Both the position numbers and the translations under genes were made by a program. Shown here piece by piece: positions 34,483 to 42,855 of a DNA stretch of 64,000 bases. Below the pieces are notes generated by a model. It was given only the letters and a program-made list of their open reading frames with translations, was not told the origin of the DNA and did not search any database. Each line of letters starts with the position of its first letter. Within the stretch, counting starts at the first letter, position 1. Where the stretch lies: contig JBAZCF010000005.1 of NCBI GenBank assembly GCA_041671045.1, positions 120,871 to 184,870 on the forward strand, read 5' to 3'. Origin of the DNA: Parachlamydiales bacterium (GTDB taxonomy: Bacteria; Chlamydiota; Chlamydiia; Chlamydiales; JABDDJ01).

Positions 34483-34907
34483 GGAATCTCCTGTTGTTGA
34501 TGATCAGCAATGAATTTTAATGCTATTGAGTTAATACAAAACCTCTTGCGCATCGGCGGCGGCCCGTCCTCGAAAACATGTCCTAAATGGCTATTGCAAC
34601 GTGCACAACGTACCTCAGTTCTTTTGACGGCTAATTTATAATCGTCATGAAAATCAATATGCAGCGGTTGAATAGGGTGAGTAAAACTAGGCCAGCCCGT
34701 CCCCGAATCAAACTTGTCATGCCAGTCAAAGAGCGGAAGATCACATCCTGCGCAGTGGTAGCACCCCTTTTCGTAATGGTTGGCATATTTGCCTCTGTAG
34801 GCAGGTTCAGTACCGCCTTCTCTTAAAATATGGAATTCTTCGGGAGTTAGCTTCTCACGCCAGTCAGTATCAGATCTCTTTATATACTCATGCGAATTAT
34901 TGTCCAT
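34479..34907 (-). CDS. msrB: Peptide methionine-R-sulfoxide reductase
   Basis: MsrB repairs the R epimer of methionine sulfoxide in proteins. The 142-residue protein has the zinc Cys pairs CAGC and CARC, the SGTGWPSF and GHVFEDGPPP blocks, and the catalytic Cys in RFCINSIAL near the C-terminus. No signal peptide is seen, so it is cytosolic. It abuts the DUF502 gene (one base shared) and overlaps the small exported protein gene, pointing to a single operon. Confidence 0.97.
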   Translation of the reverse strand: MDNNSHEYIKRSDTDWREKLTPEEFHILREGGTEPAYRGKYANHYEKGCYHCAGCDLPLFDWHDKFDSGTGWPSFTHPIQPLHIDFHDDYKLAVKRTEVRCARCNSHLGHVFEDGPPPMRKRFCINSIALKFIADHQQQEIP

Positions 34908-35491
34908 TATCCTACTTGCTTTTGTCCGGTCATTCCGGCAGTTAAAACGAAACTCATAGCTTTATCCACAGGCATGTTCATTTCTTTGACTTGCGATTTG
35001 TGGATGAACACAGTCATCCCTCCAATTTGGTAACTTAAGGGGATGTAAACTGCGATTAGGTCAGGTTGGCTAAGGCCGTCAGGGAGCTGCTCCGAGTTGT
35101 CTATGGTAACAAAACCGATGACTTGGCCTAGGCTTGTTTCAATGAGAACAGGCACACCGCTTTGGCCTTTGCGTGTAGGATCGAAGAATCCCATTAGATC
35201 TTCTAAAGAGTTATAGATGTTTTTGATCACAGGGATGCGTTTCACAAGGCTTTCACCATAATTATAAATACCTTGAATGATCCACAAATTAACAAGGATG
35301 CCAAAACAGAAAATAAACACTAAACCGAGTAAACTTCCTAAGCCTTTGAAGTAATACGAGGGACCGAACATCTCTTTAAAAATCCCGCCGAAGAAAGCTT
35401 CAATCACAGAAAAGATCCAAATAACAACCGCAAACGTTATAAGTAAAGGAAGGGTGGCTTTAACACCTCTCCAAAATGTATTTTTGATCAT
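34907..35491 (-). CDS. DUF502-family inner-membrane protein
   Basis: The frame opens at 35548, but ATG 35491 with AGGT upstream gives the usual DUF502 start IKNTFWRGVKATLPLLIT. Two hydrophobic segments (about residues 12-35 and 55-80 from this start) are followed by a soluble domain with NIYNSLEDLMGFF, PVLIETSLGQVIGFVT and the C-terminal VDKAMSFVLTAGM. The family is widespread in bacteria and plants but has no firm biochemical role. It leads an operon with msrB. Confidence 0.9.
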   Translation of the reverse strand: MIKNTFWRGVKATLPLLITFAVVIWIFSVIEAFFGGIFKEMFGPSYYFKGLGSLLGLVFIFCFGILVNLWIIQGIYNYGESLVKRIPVIKNIYNSLEDLMGFFDPTRKGQSGVPVLIETSLGQVIGFVTIDNSEQLPDGLSQPDLIAVYIPLSYQIGGMTVFIHKSQVKEMNMPVDKAMSFVLTAGMTGQKQVG

Positions 35492-35574
35492 TGTACTACC
35501 TAGTATGCATTTGAACAAAAAGTAAATATGTGACACAATCTTTGTCAATTTTATTGATAATTCGAGGTTAAAAA

Positions 35575-36198
35575 ATGAATAAGTTTTTATATGTGTTATG
35601 CACTTTTATTTTTTTATGTACTGCTTTTCATGGATTAACAGCTGATGAATTACATGAAGAAGACCAAGTAAGCTTTAAAACCTACCGTCGCGACTACACT
35701 TTTTGCAGGATCTTCGAATTTTTTGCAGGGGCACAACAACATGGCAGCGTTATTAAGAGTTCCTTCCATTTGCGTACCCACTATGATCTTTATGACAAGC
35801 ATGGAGTCTTTGAAGCGCAAGCAATCTACCAATTAAGACCATTAAGCATGCTATTTACTTGGGCAGCCGTGATCAATATCTATGATTTGGACGGTAATTA
35901 TTTAGGTCAGATTGATGGTCAAGCTATGACAACCGAATCGGCTAAATTCAATATCTATAATAGCAGCGGGGAAAGGATTGCTATTGCCTACTTAGATGAA
36001 AATGCAATGGGATTCTCGGTTGTCTCACCTTCAAATTCAGCCTTTCTCTTGGCCAATTTAAAACGTAAATTTGTAAAGAAAATGCCGGACCATTGGGATG
36101 TCTCAGTTTTTGAGAAAGAACTCATACCTCCGCTATTTGTTAAAATATTTTCTGCCTTTGTGTGCGATCGTCAAGGTAGCTTCAGAGTAGATAATTAA
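35575..36198 (+). CDS. Uncharacterised exported protein
   Basis: A signal peptide (NKFLYVLCTFIFLCTAFHGLTA) precedes about 185 residues with repeating strand-turn patterns such as INIYDLDGNYLGQIDG and FNIYNSSGERIAIAYLDE. These recall the beta-barrel of LURP-one/tubby-like domains, where such phrases mark successive strands, but the match is loose. GAGG precedes the ATG. The gene is monocistronic. A lineage-specific envelope protein is the safest reading. Confidence 0.7.
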   Translation: MNKFLYVLCTFIFLCTAFHGLTADELHEEDQVSFKTYRRDYTFCRIFEFFAGAQQHGSVIKSSFHLRTHYDLYDKHGVFEAQAIYQLRPLSMLFTWAAVINIYDLDGNYLGQIDGQAMTTESAKFNIYNSSGERIAIAYLDENAMGFSVVSPSNSAFLLANLKRKFVKKMPDHWDVSVFEKELIPPLFVKIFSAFVCDRQGSFRVDN

Positions 36199-36254
36199 GG
36201 TTATTGACATTCAATGGCTTGATTCTATACCTTGGACACTAAGTCTTTAGCCAT

Positions 36255-36337
36255 ACGACGCTTACATTAGCTCGGAAACCTAAGCTAACGATGCTTATAT
36301 TAGTGTAGGGGTGCAACGTTATTTCGCCGCACCCCTA
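36255..36337 (+). other. Structured leader region before the symporter gene
   Basis: Two 16-base direct repeats (ACGACGCTTACATTAG at 36255-36270 and ACGATGCTTATATTAG at 36288-36303, 33 bases apart) surround a TTAGCT / AGCTAA dyad. They are followed by a 9-bp stem TAGGGGTGC / GCACCCCTA (36306-36314 and 36329-36337). The gene-free region 36199-36381 lies 5' of the symporter, so it may hold a terminator for the upstream gene or a leader controlling the symporter. No known riboswitch consensus is recognised. Confidence 0.45.
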
Positions 36338-36381
36338 GCTAATTTGAAAGACTTACTAATGTTAGGGATGTCAGATAGCTT

Positions 36382-37719
36382 ATGTTTGAACTCATGCTTG
36401 AAATACTGTTATGGCTCGAAGATGCAATTTGGATCTACTTTTGTTTCCCTTTTATCGTCTTGATGGGGATATACTTTTCCTGGAAAAGCGGCTTCGTTCA
36501 AGTGCGGAGCTTCACGACAGCCTTAAATAACTTTCTAACATTATTACGACAAAAACATGTGGCTGATGGCAAGGTTCACCCTTTGCAAGCTTTCTTTGCT
36601 TGCGTAGGGGGGTGTATTGGCATTGGAAATATTGTCGCAGTTTGCACCGCAGTCACAATTGGCGGTCCGGGTGCTCTTTTATGGTTATGGTTGACAGCTA
36701 CCCTGGGCGCCATCATAAAATATTCGGAAGTATATCTTGGAATAAAATACAGGGTCGTCGATGCCCACGGACATTTTAGGGGCGGACCGATGTACTATTT
36801 ACAGCGTGTTTTCAACGGAAGCTGGGCACCTATTACCGTAAGCCTTTTGCTTTGCATGTACGGCGTAGAGGTGTACCAGTTCAGCATCATGGCTTCCAGT
36901 ATTTCCCTCAATTTTGACCTGCCTAAAATTCCAGTTGTGGGGGTGCTATTGGTTTTAGTTCTCTATGCTGCATGGGGCGGTATTCGTCGTGTGGGAATGA
37001 TTTCCTCAGCTACAGTGCCGATTTTCGTCGTCGTCTATTGCAGTATGGGCGCCTATGTGATATTCCAAAATGCTGCGGTGATCCCTGAAGTGCTGCTCAC
37101 AGTGTTTACGACTGCATTTACAGGGCATGCTGCCGTAGGCGGATTTATCGGCAGTACTATTTTGATAGCTGTAACGCAGGGGATACGCAGGGCTTGCTAC
37201 ACAGGAGATATCGGTATCGGCTACGCTTCTGTTATCCATAGCGAAAGTAGTGTGATACAGCCTGAAAAGCAGGCATCTTTAGTCATTGTAGATATTTTTC
37301 TGGATACGTTTATCATTTGCACTACGACAATACTACTCATATTGGTTACAGGGGTATGGAATCAGAATATTCCCCAAGAATTGATGGTGCAAACGGCACT
37401 TGGAACGGTTTTCAGCCATGTCGAATGGTTTATGCCCTTTTTTCTTTTCCTGTTGGGATTTTCAACTATAAACGCTTATTTTGCTGTAGGTCTGAATTGC
37501 GCCCAGTATCTGGGGGGAAAACCTGCAAAGATTGCCTATTTTATTTATGCTACGGTGGCGTTAGGACTCTTTTCCTTTGTGGACCCTACTGTAGCTCAAA
37601 CAATAATGACCAGTGTCGGCGGCCTTCTGTTAATCATGAACTGTTATGGTATCTATGTCTTGCGGAACGAAATAGGGTTCGATATTGAAAGGGCAAGCAA
37701 AGCTAATCCAGAATCCTAA
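36382..37719 (+). CDS. Alanine/glycine:cation symporter (AGCS family)
   Basis: This 445-residue inner-membrane carrier imports alanine or glycine with sodium or protons. About ten to eleven hydrophobic segments are visible. The family signature GGCIGIGNIVAVCTAVTIGGPG is near residue 75, followed by YSEVYLGIKYR and GGPMYYLQRV; FIGSTILIAVTQGIRRACYTGDIGIG is near residue 255. Chlamydiae import amino acids from the host and several genomes encode AGCS carriers. The 3' end overlaps the convergent sugar-kinase stop by 4 bases. Confidence 0.94.
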   Translation: MFELMLEILLWLEDAIWIYFCFPFIVLMGIYFSWKSGFVQVRSFTTALNNFLTLLRQKHVADGKVHPLQAFFACVGGCIGIGNIVAVCTAVTIGGPGALLWLWLTATLGAIIKYSEVYLGIKYRVVDAHGHFRGGPMYYLQRVFNGSWAPITVSLLLCMYGVEVYQFSIMASSISLNFDLPKIPVVGVLLVLVLYAAWGGIRRVGMISSATVPIFVVVYCSMGAYVIFQNAAVIPEVLLTVFTTAFTGHAAVGGFIGSTILIAVTQGIRRACYTGDIGIGYASVIHSESSVIQPEKQASLVIVDIFLDTFIICTTTILLILVTGVWNQNIPQELMVQTALGTVFSHVEWFMPFFLFLLGFSTINAYFAVGLNCAQYLGGKPAKIAYFIYATVALGLFSFVDPTVAQTIMTSVGGLLLIMNCYGIYVLRNEIGFDIERASKANPES

Positions 37720-38645
37720 ATCTTAAGGGAAGCGCCTTTAACTTGAATGACGCGTGAAGCGAGTTCAGCCCCAAGTTCTGCACATTTCTGCAAATGTTCC
37801 CCTTTTAAATATTGATCTAGAAATCCCACCGCAAAAAGGTCTCCTGCGCCGGTAGTATCTTTCACATGGACTTTCCTGGCCGGAAAATGCAGGGGTTCTT
37901 CCCCTTGTTTGCAAATCCAGCAACCTTCATCACCGATTGTAACGATAGCAAGGGGACATAAATCACTGATCGCCTTGGCCGCATCGCGAGGAGGTAGATT
38001 GGTTAGTTCTTGGGCTTCGTCTTTATTACTGAAAACAATATCTACGGAAGCAGTGAGAATTTTTTTGATCCTTTCAGAATACATAGCGACATACATGTAA
38101 TTTGCTAAATCAAAAGAAACAAGTGCTTTAGCATCTCTGGCTTTGGCGGCGGCTTCTTCAACGATTGAGCCATAATCAAGTGCATAACCTTCAATATGGA
38201 CCAAACGTTTATCTTTAAAATGATTCTGGGATAAATCTTCGCTTTTAACTTTTGCTCCGGGGATGTAACGCATAGTACGTTCACCCACTTCATTGACAAA
38301 GCAAAATATCCTGCCTGAGGGCTGTGGGACGCGTTCGTGAATAATCTCGATGTTGTAAGAGAGTAAATCTTCTGCTAGATATTCACCAAAGGAGTCATTG
38401 CCTATTTTACACGTCAAAAAACATTTCCATCCTAATTGGGCCAATCCGCGCATGACATTTGCGCAGCTACCACCCGGTGCAATTACCCCTTTATCCGTGA
38501 TAGTTTTGGTGAGAGCACTTATTTCTTCTTCCTCGATTTCAGCAACGCTGCCTTTTTCCATTTTATTTTTAATGAGGAATTCATCACCCACCATGTACAC
38601 AGTGTCTACAAAGAGGGCGCCGACACCTAAGATACTGCCAGTCAT
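37716..38645 (-). CDS. PfkB-family carbohydrate/nucleoside kinase
   Basis: The 309-residue product has the ribokinase-type fold markers: GGSCANVMRGLAQLG near residue 57 (substrate loop), a central beta-sheet region, and the C-terminal anion hole and catalytic motif DTTGAGDLFAVGFL near residue 264, with the base Asp in GAGD. Similarity in feel to adenosine kinase-like PfkB proteins is noted (sugar kinase versus adenosine kinase is unresolved). It overlaps pgsA by 4 bases and follows glgA, so it may be made with lipid and glycogen enzymes. Confidence 0.9.
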   Translation of the reverse strand: MTGSILGVGALFVDTVYMVGDEFLIKNKMEKGSVAEIEEEEISALTKTITDKGVIAPGGSCANVMRGLAQLGWKCFLTCKIGNDSFGEYLAEDLLSYNIEIIHERVPQPSGRIFCFVNEVGERTMRYIPGAKVKSEDLSQNHFKDKRLVHIEGYALDYGSIVEEAAAKARDAKALVSFDLANYMYVAMYSERIKKILTASVDIVFSNKDEAQELTNLPPRDAAKAISDLCPLAIVTIGDEGCWICKQGEEPLHFPARKVHVKDTTGAGDLFAVGFLDQYLKGEHLQKCAELGAELASRVIQVKGASLKI

Positions 38646-39250
38646 GAGTCTGAAGCCTTTTTAGGTTGTTTTAGCAAACGATAGATATAAAAACGATTGG
38701 CAAAGACATAATCAAAACCTGAATAAAGGGTATATATTGCAGCCAAAGCAACAATGACCGTAGCAAAAAGTTGTAAGGTGCTTTGAGTAATTTCCCCTGA
38801 TGCAGCCGGGATGAGAAGCAAGGTGATGATCAATATTGCACTGGCTTGCACTCCTGCTTTGATTTTGCCGCTAATGCGTGCTGCTAAAGTATAGCCGCGC
38901 AGAGCACAGGCTGTTCTCAGTGTGCTGACAACGAAATCACGATACATGAAAATAAAGACTGTCCAGATAGGTAAGCGGATAGGGTCTTGAGTGAACGCTA
39001 AAAACATTGAGATATGAGAGATGCTGTCAGCCATAGGGTCAAGAATTTTTCCTAGCTCGGTCACTTGGTTGAATTTTCGGGCAAAAAAGCCGTCAAAAAA
39101 ATCTGAAAGCTCTGAAATTCCTAATAAGGCGAGGAGGGCGTATGGGAGCCATTGCGAGTTAAGGCCAAACCAGTCAGGCTCTAGATAGACTAAAAGGAAA
39201 ATAGGGCTGATAACAAGCCTAAGAAGAGTAAAATAGTTCGCAAGATTCAC
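38642..39250 (-). CDS. pgsA: CDP-alcohol phosphatidyltransferase (probable PgsA)
   Basis: The 202-residue membrane protein holds the CDP-alcohol motif D..DG..AR........G...D...D, visible as SDFFDGFFARKFNQVTELG then LDPMADS near residue 52. Five or six hydrophobic segments follow. The most likely reaction is CDP-diacylglycerol plus glycerol-3-phosphate to phosphatidylglycerol phosphate. The pgsA-glgA adjacency is the one I recall from Chlamydia trachomatis. It overlaps the PfkB kinase gene and is 16 bases from glgA. Confidence 0.92.
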   Translation of the reverse strand: MNLANYFTLLRLVISPIFLLVYLEPDWFGLNSQWLPYALLALLGISELSDFFDGFFARKFNQVTELGKILDPMADSISHISMFLAFTQDPIRLPIWTVFIFMYRDFVVSTLRTACALRGYTLAARISGKIKAGVQASAILIITLLLIPAASGEITQSTLQLFATVIVALAAIYTLYSGFDYVFANRFYIYRLLKQPKKASDS

Positions 39251-39266
39251 GATTTCATCCCTTCCG

Positions 39267-40784
39267 TCAATTCAATATAGTTTTTTTTTCTTGCATGATC
39301 CCTTCGTATATTTGGAGGTATTTATCCGCAGGATGATTCCAACTGAAATCAATAGACATGCCATTGACCATCATTTTACGCCATTTATCTTGGTGATGGA
39401 ACCAACAGTCTAAGGCTCTCGCAAGGGCTGCTTCAAACTCTTTGTTATTCGGATTGTCGAAAGTATATCCATCAGCCATCTGGTCAGTACGGCCTGAGTT
39501 GTCCACGTCAAAGATCGTATCAGCTAAGCCGCCTGTTTTCCGTACGATAGGGATGCTTCCGTATTTCAGAGCGATCATTTGCGTTAGTCCACAGGGTTCG
39601 AAAAGAGAAGGCACAATAAACATATCTGATGCAGCGTAGATCAGGTGGCTCATGTCTTCTTGACTATTTAGGATGATGCTGACATTGGGATTGTCGTCGT
39701 AATATTCTTTTAGTTCATGAAATTCAGCCATAATACTAGGGATGGGTCCGGAGCCTAATAAAATAAACTGTCCGTTGTGTTCCTCTACATATTTAATAGC
39801 AAATTTGATGAGATCTATGCCCTTTTGTGGCACTAAGCGGGTAACACAGCCTACTAAAGGGCGATGAGATTCATTTAAGGCAAGTTTCTCTCGGAGATAT
39901 TGCTTAATGAATCCTTTTTTATCCAGCGTGCAAAGGTCTTTTTTATCTAGGGGTTTTTCTCTCACAGAATAATGCGCGGGGAGGTATCGGTCAATTTCAG
40001 GGTTCCAAAAGGAATAGTCGATACCGTTTAAAATACCGGCAAATTTGAATGCATTTTGTTGAAGAGTTTTTTCTAGGCCGCGTCCTCCGTCGGGGGACAT
40101 AACTTCTTTGGCATAATTCGGCGATACAGTGGTGAAGAAATCGCTATAGATGATCCCTCCTTTCATAAGGTTGATCAACTGGTCGTCGTGATTATCCTGC
40201 AGCTTGTTTGGTACGAGATAATTTGATCCTAACATGCCAATATTGTCTAGGTTGCTTTTTGAGCACTTACCTTGATATTCCATATTGTGGATGGTAAAAA
40301 CGATCTTGGCGCTATTCAGGCCTAAAGGAGAATACATATCCTTGTAAAGAGGTGCGCAGATAGCAGTCTGCCAATCGTGAAGATGGATAATATTTGGCCT
40401 AAGTCCACTTTTGAACATGAATTCCATTGCTGTGCGGGCAAAGTAAAGGAAGCGGTCGGTATCATCTTCACAACCATAATAACAGCCGCGGTTAAAGAAG
40501 TAGCGCGCGTGGTGTGGTTCAATGAAATAAACTTTGAGATTTTCTACCCAGCCAACCCAGATAGTATTTGGATGCCATCCGCCTTCAAAAAAAGACATGA
40601 GATTAGTATGAAATACAGTAAGATCCCTGATTTCATTGCTGTTCATACAGTCGTATTTAGGAATGATAATATCTACGTCATGACCTTTCCAAGAAAGCTC
40701 TCTGGATAATCCTAATAGGACATCGCCTAGACCGCCCACTTTTGCTACGGGTGCTAATTCTGATGCTAGATGTACAATATGCAT
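39267..40784 (-). CDS. glgA: Glycogen synthase (ADP-glucose type)
   Basis: GlgA extends alpha-1,4-glucan from ADP-glucose. ATG 40784 has GGGAGAAG upstream and gives the family start HIVHLASELAPVAKVGGLGDVL. The frame also opens at 40838 without such a site. The GT5 features include VFTIHNMEYQG near residue 180, GCVTRLVPQKGIDL near residue 305, and the donor site PSLFEPCGLTQMIALKYGSIPIVRKTGGLADT near residue 408 (described in parts). Chlamydiae store glycogen, and glgB is encoded 16 kb away in this window. Confidence 0.97.
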   Translation of the reverse strand: MHIVHLASELAPVAKVGGLGDVLLGLSRELSWKGHDVDIIIPKYDCMNSNEIRDLTVFHTNLMSFFEGGWHPNTIWVGWVENLKVYFIEPHHARYFFNRGCYYGCEDDTDRFLYFARTAMEFMFKSGLRPNIIHLHDWQTAICAPLYKDMYSPLGLNSAKIVFTIHNMEYQGKCSKSNLDNIGMLGSNYLVPNKLQDNHDDQLINLMKGGIIYSDFFTTVSPNYAKEVMSPDGGRGLEKTLQQNAFKFAGILNGIDYSFWNPEIDRYLPAHYSVREKPLDKKDLCTLDKKGFIKQYLREKLALNESHRPLVGCVTRLVPQKGIDLIKFAIKYVEEHNGQFILLGSGPIPSIMAEFHELKEYYDDNPNVSIILNSQEDMSHLIYAASDMFIVPSLFEPCGLTQMIALKYGSIPIVRKTGGLADTIFDVDNSGRTDQMADGYTFDNPNNKEFEAALARALDCWFHHQDKWRKMMVNGMSIDFSWNHPADKYLQIYEGIMQEKKTILN

Positions 40785-40989
40785 GTCGGTCTTCTCCCTG
40801 CGAAGCATCAGATTACAGGGAATACAATTTATGGACAAACAAATCCGAAGAGCAATTTACACATTAAACCCCACCTAATTCCTGGGTATTTTGACATGGG
40901 GGAATAACCTTCCCAAGGAGGAAACATCATATTAATATTCTATTATTAAGCTAATAAGTGAGTGTTTAGAACAGAGTGTAAAGAGAAGT

Positions 40990-41955
40990 TCAAGTTTCTA
41001 AAACATATTCAAATATCAAGGGGGCTACGATAGAAGCATCCGATTCAATAATAAAACTTGGAGTATCTATGCTTAGTTTCCCCCAGGTGATTTTCTCATT
41101 GGGAACTGCTCCGCTATAGGAGCCAAAGGAAGTGGTGCTATCGCTAATTTGGCAAAAATAAGCCCATAGAGGGACATTTTCATTCAAATCTTGGCGAAGA
41201 AGGGGAACCACGCAAATCGGAAAATCTCCGGCGATTCCTCCTCCGATTTGAAAGAAACCTATAGGATGGGATTGGTTTTTATACCATTCAATAAGAAAGG
41301 CCATTTGTTCTAAACCGGATTTTACAATATGGGTATTTTGAAGATCCTTAGATATCACATGTGAAACAATGATATTACCTAGGGTAGAGTCCTCCCATCC
41401 AGGGGTAAATATCGGTAGATTTTTCTCTTTGGCAGCGATAAGCCAAGAGTTTTTAGGGTCTATCTCGTAGCTTTGTTTAATAGAGGGGAGATCTAAAAGC
41501 TGGTACATATATTCGTAAGGGAAATAGCTTGTTTTCTCACGATCAGCATTTTTCCAAAGTTGCAGGATTTCTTTTTCAATTTTACGAATCGCAGTATCTT
41601 CAGGGATACAGGTATCTGTGACGCGGTTCATCCCCCTGTCATGAAGTTCCAATTCTTCCTGTTTGCTTAAGGATCGGTAGTGGGGAACCCTTAAGTAATG
41701 ATGATGGGCAAGAAGATTGAAAATGTCTTCTTCAAGGTTTGCCCCTGTGCAGCAAATGGCATGAACTTTATCTTGGCGAATCATTTCAGCTAGGGATATC
41801 CCAATTTCAGCTGTACTCATCGCACCTGCCATAGCTAGGAACATTTTCCCCTTGTTTTTTAGATGGGCGCACCAAGCCTCGGCAGCATCTACACATACGG
41901 CAGCATTGAAATGTTTATAGTGCTTCTTCATAAAGGATTTGATGGTCATATTCAT
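40990..41955 (-). CDS. Deoxyhypusine-synthase-like protein (possible homospermidine synthase)
   Basis: The 321-residue product has the deoxyhypusine synthase fold markers: AMAGAMSTAEIG near residue 41, CCTGANLEEDIF near residue 68, GGGIAGDFP, and the active-site Lys in ITWGKLS (K293) with SDASIVAPL after it. Bacteria lack eIF5A, so bacterial homologues serve elsewhere; some are known to make homospermidine from putrescine. Here it is translationally coupled (4-base overlap) to agmatinase, which fits that role. The substrate is inferred from context. Confidence 0.9.
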   Translation of the reverse strand: MNMTIKSFMKKHYKHFNAAVCVDAAEAWCAHLKNKGKMFLAMAGAMSTAEIGISLAEMIRQDKVHAICCTGANLEEDIFNLLAHHHYLRVPHYRSLSKQEELELHDRGMNRVTDTCIPEDTAIRKIEKEILQLWKNADREKTSYFPYEYMYQLLDLPSIKQSYEIDPKNSWLIAAKEKNLPIFTPGWEDSTLGNIIVSHVISKDLQNTHIVKSGLEQMAFLIEWYKNQSHPIGFFQIGGGIAGDFPICVVPLLRQDLNENVPLWAYFCQISDSTTSFGSYSGAVPNEKITWGKLSIDTPSFIIESDASIVAPLIFEYVLET

Positions 41956-42851
41956 TTTGCCGTCTGTTGGAATTTGTAGCTTAGTAACTTATAGACTAGT
42001 TTTGCAGCTAAATAGTCCGGTGCGATGTTGTAGGGATTAGGACATAGTTCCACCACATCAAACCCAACAAGGTTGGTTTTTGCAGCAACCATTTTGAGGA
42101 ATTTTAATGTGGGATTCCATTGCAGTCCCCCAGGTTCTGGAGTCCCGGTAGAGGGCATTATTGCAGAATCAAAGGCATCCAAGTCAAACGTAATATAGAC
42201 ATTCCCGGATAGCAAGCTTAGCGCTTGGTCCATCCAAAGGTCGGTTTCAAAAATGTCGTGGGCAAAGAAAGTGTTTTCTTTGGCAAGGTAGGGAAGCTCC
42301 TCGCTGCTAAGGCTGCGAATGCCGACGGAGACAGTTTTGGATATGTTAGGAAGCTCTTTTACACGGGACATTACTGAAGCATGGCTCCAAGGATTATCTT
42401 CATAGCTTGGCTGCAGGTCGGCATGAGCATCGAATTGTAAAATGGTCAAAGGGGCGTATTTCTCAGCATGCGCTTTGATGGCGCCATAGGAGATAGTATG
42501 CTCACCGCCTAATGTCACAACGAATTTACCTTCTTCAATATAATGATGTGCTGCCTTGTAGGTTTCTAAAAGCATTTCTTCTGTGGTTCCGCATGCAATA
42601 GGGGAAGCTGTGTAAATACCATTCAGAAAAACTTCCGAACCTGTTTCGATGTCGTATAATTCCATGTTCCTTGAGGCTTCTATCAAAGCTTCAGGCCCTT
42701 CAGAACTACCTTTTTGATAGGTAGAGGTTTTATCGAAGGGGACTTGCAGTAGGACGACACACGCATTTTTTTCTGCACCATAAGGGTCTGTAAGCCCCCC
42801 AAAACGATGGGAAATACCGTGGCCTTGACTAATGTATTTATTTGGGTCCAT
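41952..42851 (-). CDS. speB: Agmatinase / ureohydrolase
   Basis: SpeB hydrolyses agmatine to putrescine and urea at a di-manganese centre. The 299-residue protein shows all metal blocks: GGEHTISYG, QFDAHADLQ and FDLDAFDSAIMP with GTPEPGGL after it. An arginase role is conceivable, but the neighbour speA makes agmatine, so agmatinase is preferred. It starts 4 bases after speA and overlaps the deoxyhypusine-synthase-like gene by 4. Confidence 0.95.
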   Translation of the reverse strand: MDPNKYISQGHGISHRFGGLTDPYGAEKNACVVLLQVPFDKTSTYQKGSSEGPEALIEASRNMELYDIETGSEVFLNGIYTASPIACGTTEEMLLETYKAAHHYIEEGKFVVTLGGEHTISYGAIKAHAEKYAPLTILQFDAHADLQPSYEDNPWSHASVMSRVKELPNISKTVSVGIRSLSSEELPYLAKENTFFAHDIFETDLWMDQALSLLSGNVYITFDLDAFDSAIMPSTGTPEPGGLQWNPTLKFLKMVAAKTNLVGFDVVELCPNPYNIAPDYLAAKLVYKLLSYKFQQTAK

Positions 42852-42855
42852 ATTC

